64,000 nucleotides of DNA from Solenopsis invicta (Eukaryota > Arthropoda > Insecta > Hymenoptera > Formicidae): assembly GCF_016802725.1 (NCBI RefSeq), contig NC_052678.1, forward strand, positions 7,618,001-7,682,000. Direction: 5' to 3'. The notes under the pieces are model-generated. The model was not told where the DNA came from and ran no database searches. It was given only the letters and a program-made list of their open reading frames with translations. The position numbers and the translations under genes are program-made. Within the stretch, counting starts at the first letter, position 1, and the number at the start of each line of letters is the position of its first letter. Positions 61,173-64,000 of this stretch are shown in pieces.

Positions 61173-61475
61173 TCTTTGTGCTGCTCTCTGGGGTACATGA
61201 ATAATGAGTATTCGACGTAACGATCGACACAATTACATTGGTTATGTGGTTAATCGTTGTGACGTTTCGCAAGATGAGCTTATAGGTATCGTTATTTATT
61301 TAGACACTTTCTAAAGTTTCTTAACTTATTTTTACAGCGCGTATGTATTTGTATCGCAAAGTTGTTTCGGCTAATGATGGAGATTTATGAATGAAAGTGT
61401 ACATTTATATGGAGTCTCCTCCGTTCGCGGAAGATTGTGCAATGGATTTGTAAACGTCTCGACCACTTCATTAAT

Positions 61476-61481
61476 AATAAA
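61476..61481 (+). terminator. Candidate distal poly(A) signal for PREB
   Basis: AATAAA about 1.24 kb after the PREB stop. Alternative hexamers are at 60621-60626 and 61058-61063, the second of which lies inside a repeat. Which is used cannot be decided from sequence. Confidence 0.3.
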
Positions 61482-63661
61482 CGATTAAATATATTTCATC
61501 ATGGGATTTAAACAATTATTATGGTATCCTATTAAAAATAATTTTGCTAACTAATTTTGATTGGCTGAGAAGCTTAGATGTACTTACACATACCTTTAAC
61601 AAGTTGGATTTCAATTTTGATACTTATGTTTTAAGTATAATTTTGTGCAATTGAAGAATTTTCTATAAAAACAATAATTCTAAAAAATTAAATTTTCAAG
61701 AAACCAAGAAAGTATTTCAGCTTCAAACTATTCATTGTTTAAATATGGTAATTTTTCTTCTAAAATACATATGTTTAATAGGTATAAGAATAAAATTGTA
61801 AATTTTGATTAATGATGGATTTAATCTACTTTGAGAATAATAAAAAAAATACAAAAAAGATTAATAAAAACTACTTGTTTGGGTCTTGAGAAAACTTTAT
61901 ATTCACTGCTTATGAATATTAATATTATACATTTATCATTCTTACAATATGAATAATTATTACCCATAAAGTGATAATAATTTAATAATGATAAAGAGGA
62001 AGAAGAAAATATTTGAAATATGAATTATGTATTAAGAGAATCCAAAGTTATTTCCATATCAGATTCTCAATAAAAAAAAAGATAATGTTTTGGACGATGT
62101 TTTTAATGAATTCGAAAAAAAATATGTGACATTTATGAACATACATCCATTTATCAATTAAAGAATAAAGAGATATTCAGAATTTAATATTCAGAATACA
62201 TTATCTCTATAAGAATCTCAATAGACAATGCGTAAATATTATTGGTAGCTAAATAGTTACAAAACTATTTTGATAGAATCGAATAAAATAAAGTATGTAC
62301 AATAGTATATTGATTATTTATTTATTCATATTAAAGAAATTCAAAATTTTTTGAAAATTTGCCAACATATACAAACAGTATACTACAAGCTGTGCTGACA
62401 GCTTCGATTGATAGAAAGTTAGACATCGACTTGTTATTTTTCTTTTATATTGATCGACTTGGTTCTATCTATAATAAAGATGCAAATAATAATTATTAAC
62501 TATTCAAGCTTCTTACGTCCATACAATTTAATGTTGTCAAAGTTCAAAGAGTATGTAAATGATGCGGAAAACGTTCTCCTTCAACGTTATATTCAGACGT
62601 TAATTTGCATCGCAATTGAATGCTTTACGTAGAAGATGATAAAGGTTTCATTATCCCATTATCAAAGTAATAATACTATAATTACACATAATAGACAGTA
62701 TATATATCATAAAATATATCACATAATCACATGTCAAGAAGTTCTTGTTCTAATGCTAGTGGCACGTAAAAGAAACGTAAGCAACCGATAAGCCAATCAT
62801 AATCTTAAGCTTAAGCAGTATTGTAGCAGTAGCACGTCAGACTTGTTAATTTTCTTACTGCTTATGTCTCACTGTTTTTCTATGTGTCTGCCTTTAATTT
62901 ACTTTTTGTTTATATGTAAAAAAATGGAAGCACTTTGACGTCACCGAGATAATCGTTGTTTAATAAAGATTAAAGAACAAATTTTATCATATTTTATAAT
63001 ATAAAATTTATTTTGGCTGTTGGTTTATTATATATTGTTAACAAATTAATTTAATTGTAAAAAAAATTAAAATCATAATCGTATATGTAGAAAAGGAAGT
63101 TAGTCGTCATACTACTTCAAAACAAACGATGAATATCTACTAGAATTCCCAGAAAGTTTTCTCAACAATGACGCCGACTAAATTTTTTTTAGATTATGGC
63201 AGGATATACGAACGAGAGTTTCAGCTACAATTTGTCAATGTCATTCAGTATTTGCAGATGAGACGGGATTTTCACGCAAGCGCAGTAGATTCAGCATCAG
63301 TAAAGTATTTACTTCCATTAAATATAGGTATTAATGAGTGTTAAGTGATGGTCTTAAATAATATTTATAAATTTGTAAGAAATAAACAGAAAGGATAAAA
63401 TAATTTTAATGTAATATATTTATGTAACAAAAGAAATTTTTATTTGGCAGAAATATTAAGAAATTTCAACATTTGTTATGATGAATAAGGAAAAACTGCA
63501 AAAAACCTCACCAATATTCCAATATATTAATTTTACAAAAATAATCATATACATTTTTTGAATTATGTAATTTTAAATGATCCGGAAGTACTTTGAAATT
63601 AAAACACTTAATGCCTTTGACCTGAAAATTAGATCGCGTTATACATATCGCGGAAATGGTT

Positions 63662-64000
63662 TCATTTAATAATCAGTTCCGTTTTTTTATTTTTAACATC
63701 TGTTACAATAGAAAAAATTCTCTTGGCTTCAGCATTCGAATGCGGAAACGAAAGAACCATTTGAACTAATAATTCTAAATTTGAAAAAACTTTATCATTA
63801 TTTAAATCTACAGGACTCGAATATCTTGCACCACATAATATTAATTTCTAATTGAGCTAACTCTTCTTTTTGTGAATCATTATAAAAAGATGGTAAAATC
63901 CTCCATTCCAGGTTAAATTTGTTACGTTAATATTCCCGATATGTGTTGCGATATAAGTTAAATCTTTAATTTTTAGCCTACCTTTATTATATAAAGCTAT
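63662..64000 (-). pseudogene. Decayed hAT-family transposase 3' end (dimerisation domain), runs off the window
   Basis: On the minus strand, reading from 64000 down, fragments in changing frames give KGRLKIKDLTYIATHIGNIN, then EWRILPSFYNDSQKEELAQL, then NLELLVQMVLSFPHSNAEAK followed by RIFSIVTDVKNKK. This is the order seen in the C-terminal hATC dimerisation region of hAT transposases, whose hallmark is LSxPHSNAxAERxFS. At least two frame shifts (near 63905 and 63830) separate the pieces. The frame closes at a TGA at 63664-63662. The catalytic domain would lie beyond the window. It is a fossil, not a working transposase. Confidence 0.7.

Larger units (their letters stand above)
60238..63661. 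other. PREB 3' UTR and AT-rich DNA without recognised genes
   Basis: PREB 3' UTR, probably up to about 61.5 kb and including a repeat at 61004-61172, then strongly AT-rich sequence. Only one short chance open frame (62450-62632) is present. No conserved coding sequence was recognised before the hAT fossil. Confidence 0.7.

Noticed and set aside
1..64000. CRISPR arrays, operons, phage or bacterial islands
   Set aside because: No evenly spaced repeats with unique spacers and no prokaryotic gene organisation. All recognised genes are spliced eukaryotic genes.

Overview
This is an animal nuclear genome window, very probably from a hymenopteran insect and possibly an ant. The reasons are split genes with GT/AG introns, insect-like protein sequences, abundant CpG, patchwork GC-rich and AT-rich blocks, and many (CT/GA)n, (TG)n and (TA)n microsatellites. 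There is no sign of bacterial or viral organisation. The species assignment is inference. Almost all of the short open frames here are chance frames in CpG-rich or low-complexity DNA.

Three genes can be read with confidence. (1) An RPUSD2-type RNA pseudouridine synthase lies on the + strand. Five in-phase exons are visible (7331-7418, 22722-22944, 43836-43923, 47714-47890, 48045-48875), separated by introns of 15.3, 20.9, 3.8 and 0.15 kb. Its first coding exon or exons were not found. (2) NDUFV1, the 51-kDa NADH/FMN subunit of mitochondrial complex I, lies on the - strand (54987-57560) in six exons. It carries an exact 19-bp tandem duplication in exon 4 that breaks the frame. (3) PREB/Sec12, the ER guanine-nucleotide exchange factor for Sar1, lies on the + strand (58478-60237) in four exons. 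NDUFV1 and PREB are divergent, with start codons 917 bp apart, so they may share a promoter region. RPUSD2 and NDUFV1 are convergent across about 6 kb.

Layout: 1-7330 is CpG-rich sequence upstream of, or intronic to, RPUSD2. 7331-48875 is RPUSD2, mostly intron, with microsatellites and many small fold-back (MITE-like) elements. 48876-54986 is the convergent intergenic region, with one weak two-exon secreted-protein candidate. 54987-60237 is the NDUFV1/PREB pair. 60238-63661 is the PREB 3' UTR followed by AT-rich DNA. 63662-64000 is a decayed hAT transposase 3' end that runs off the window.

The three genes are unrelated housekeeping functions (RNA modification, respiration, ER export). I see no previously undescribed multi-gene system. 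The points most worth checking are the NDUFV1 frame break, the families of inverted-repeat elements (two of them with more than one copy in the window), the polyglutamine insert in RPUSD2, and the candidate secreted ORF.
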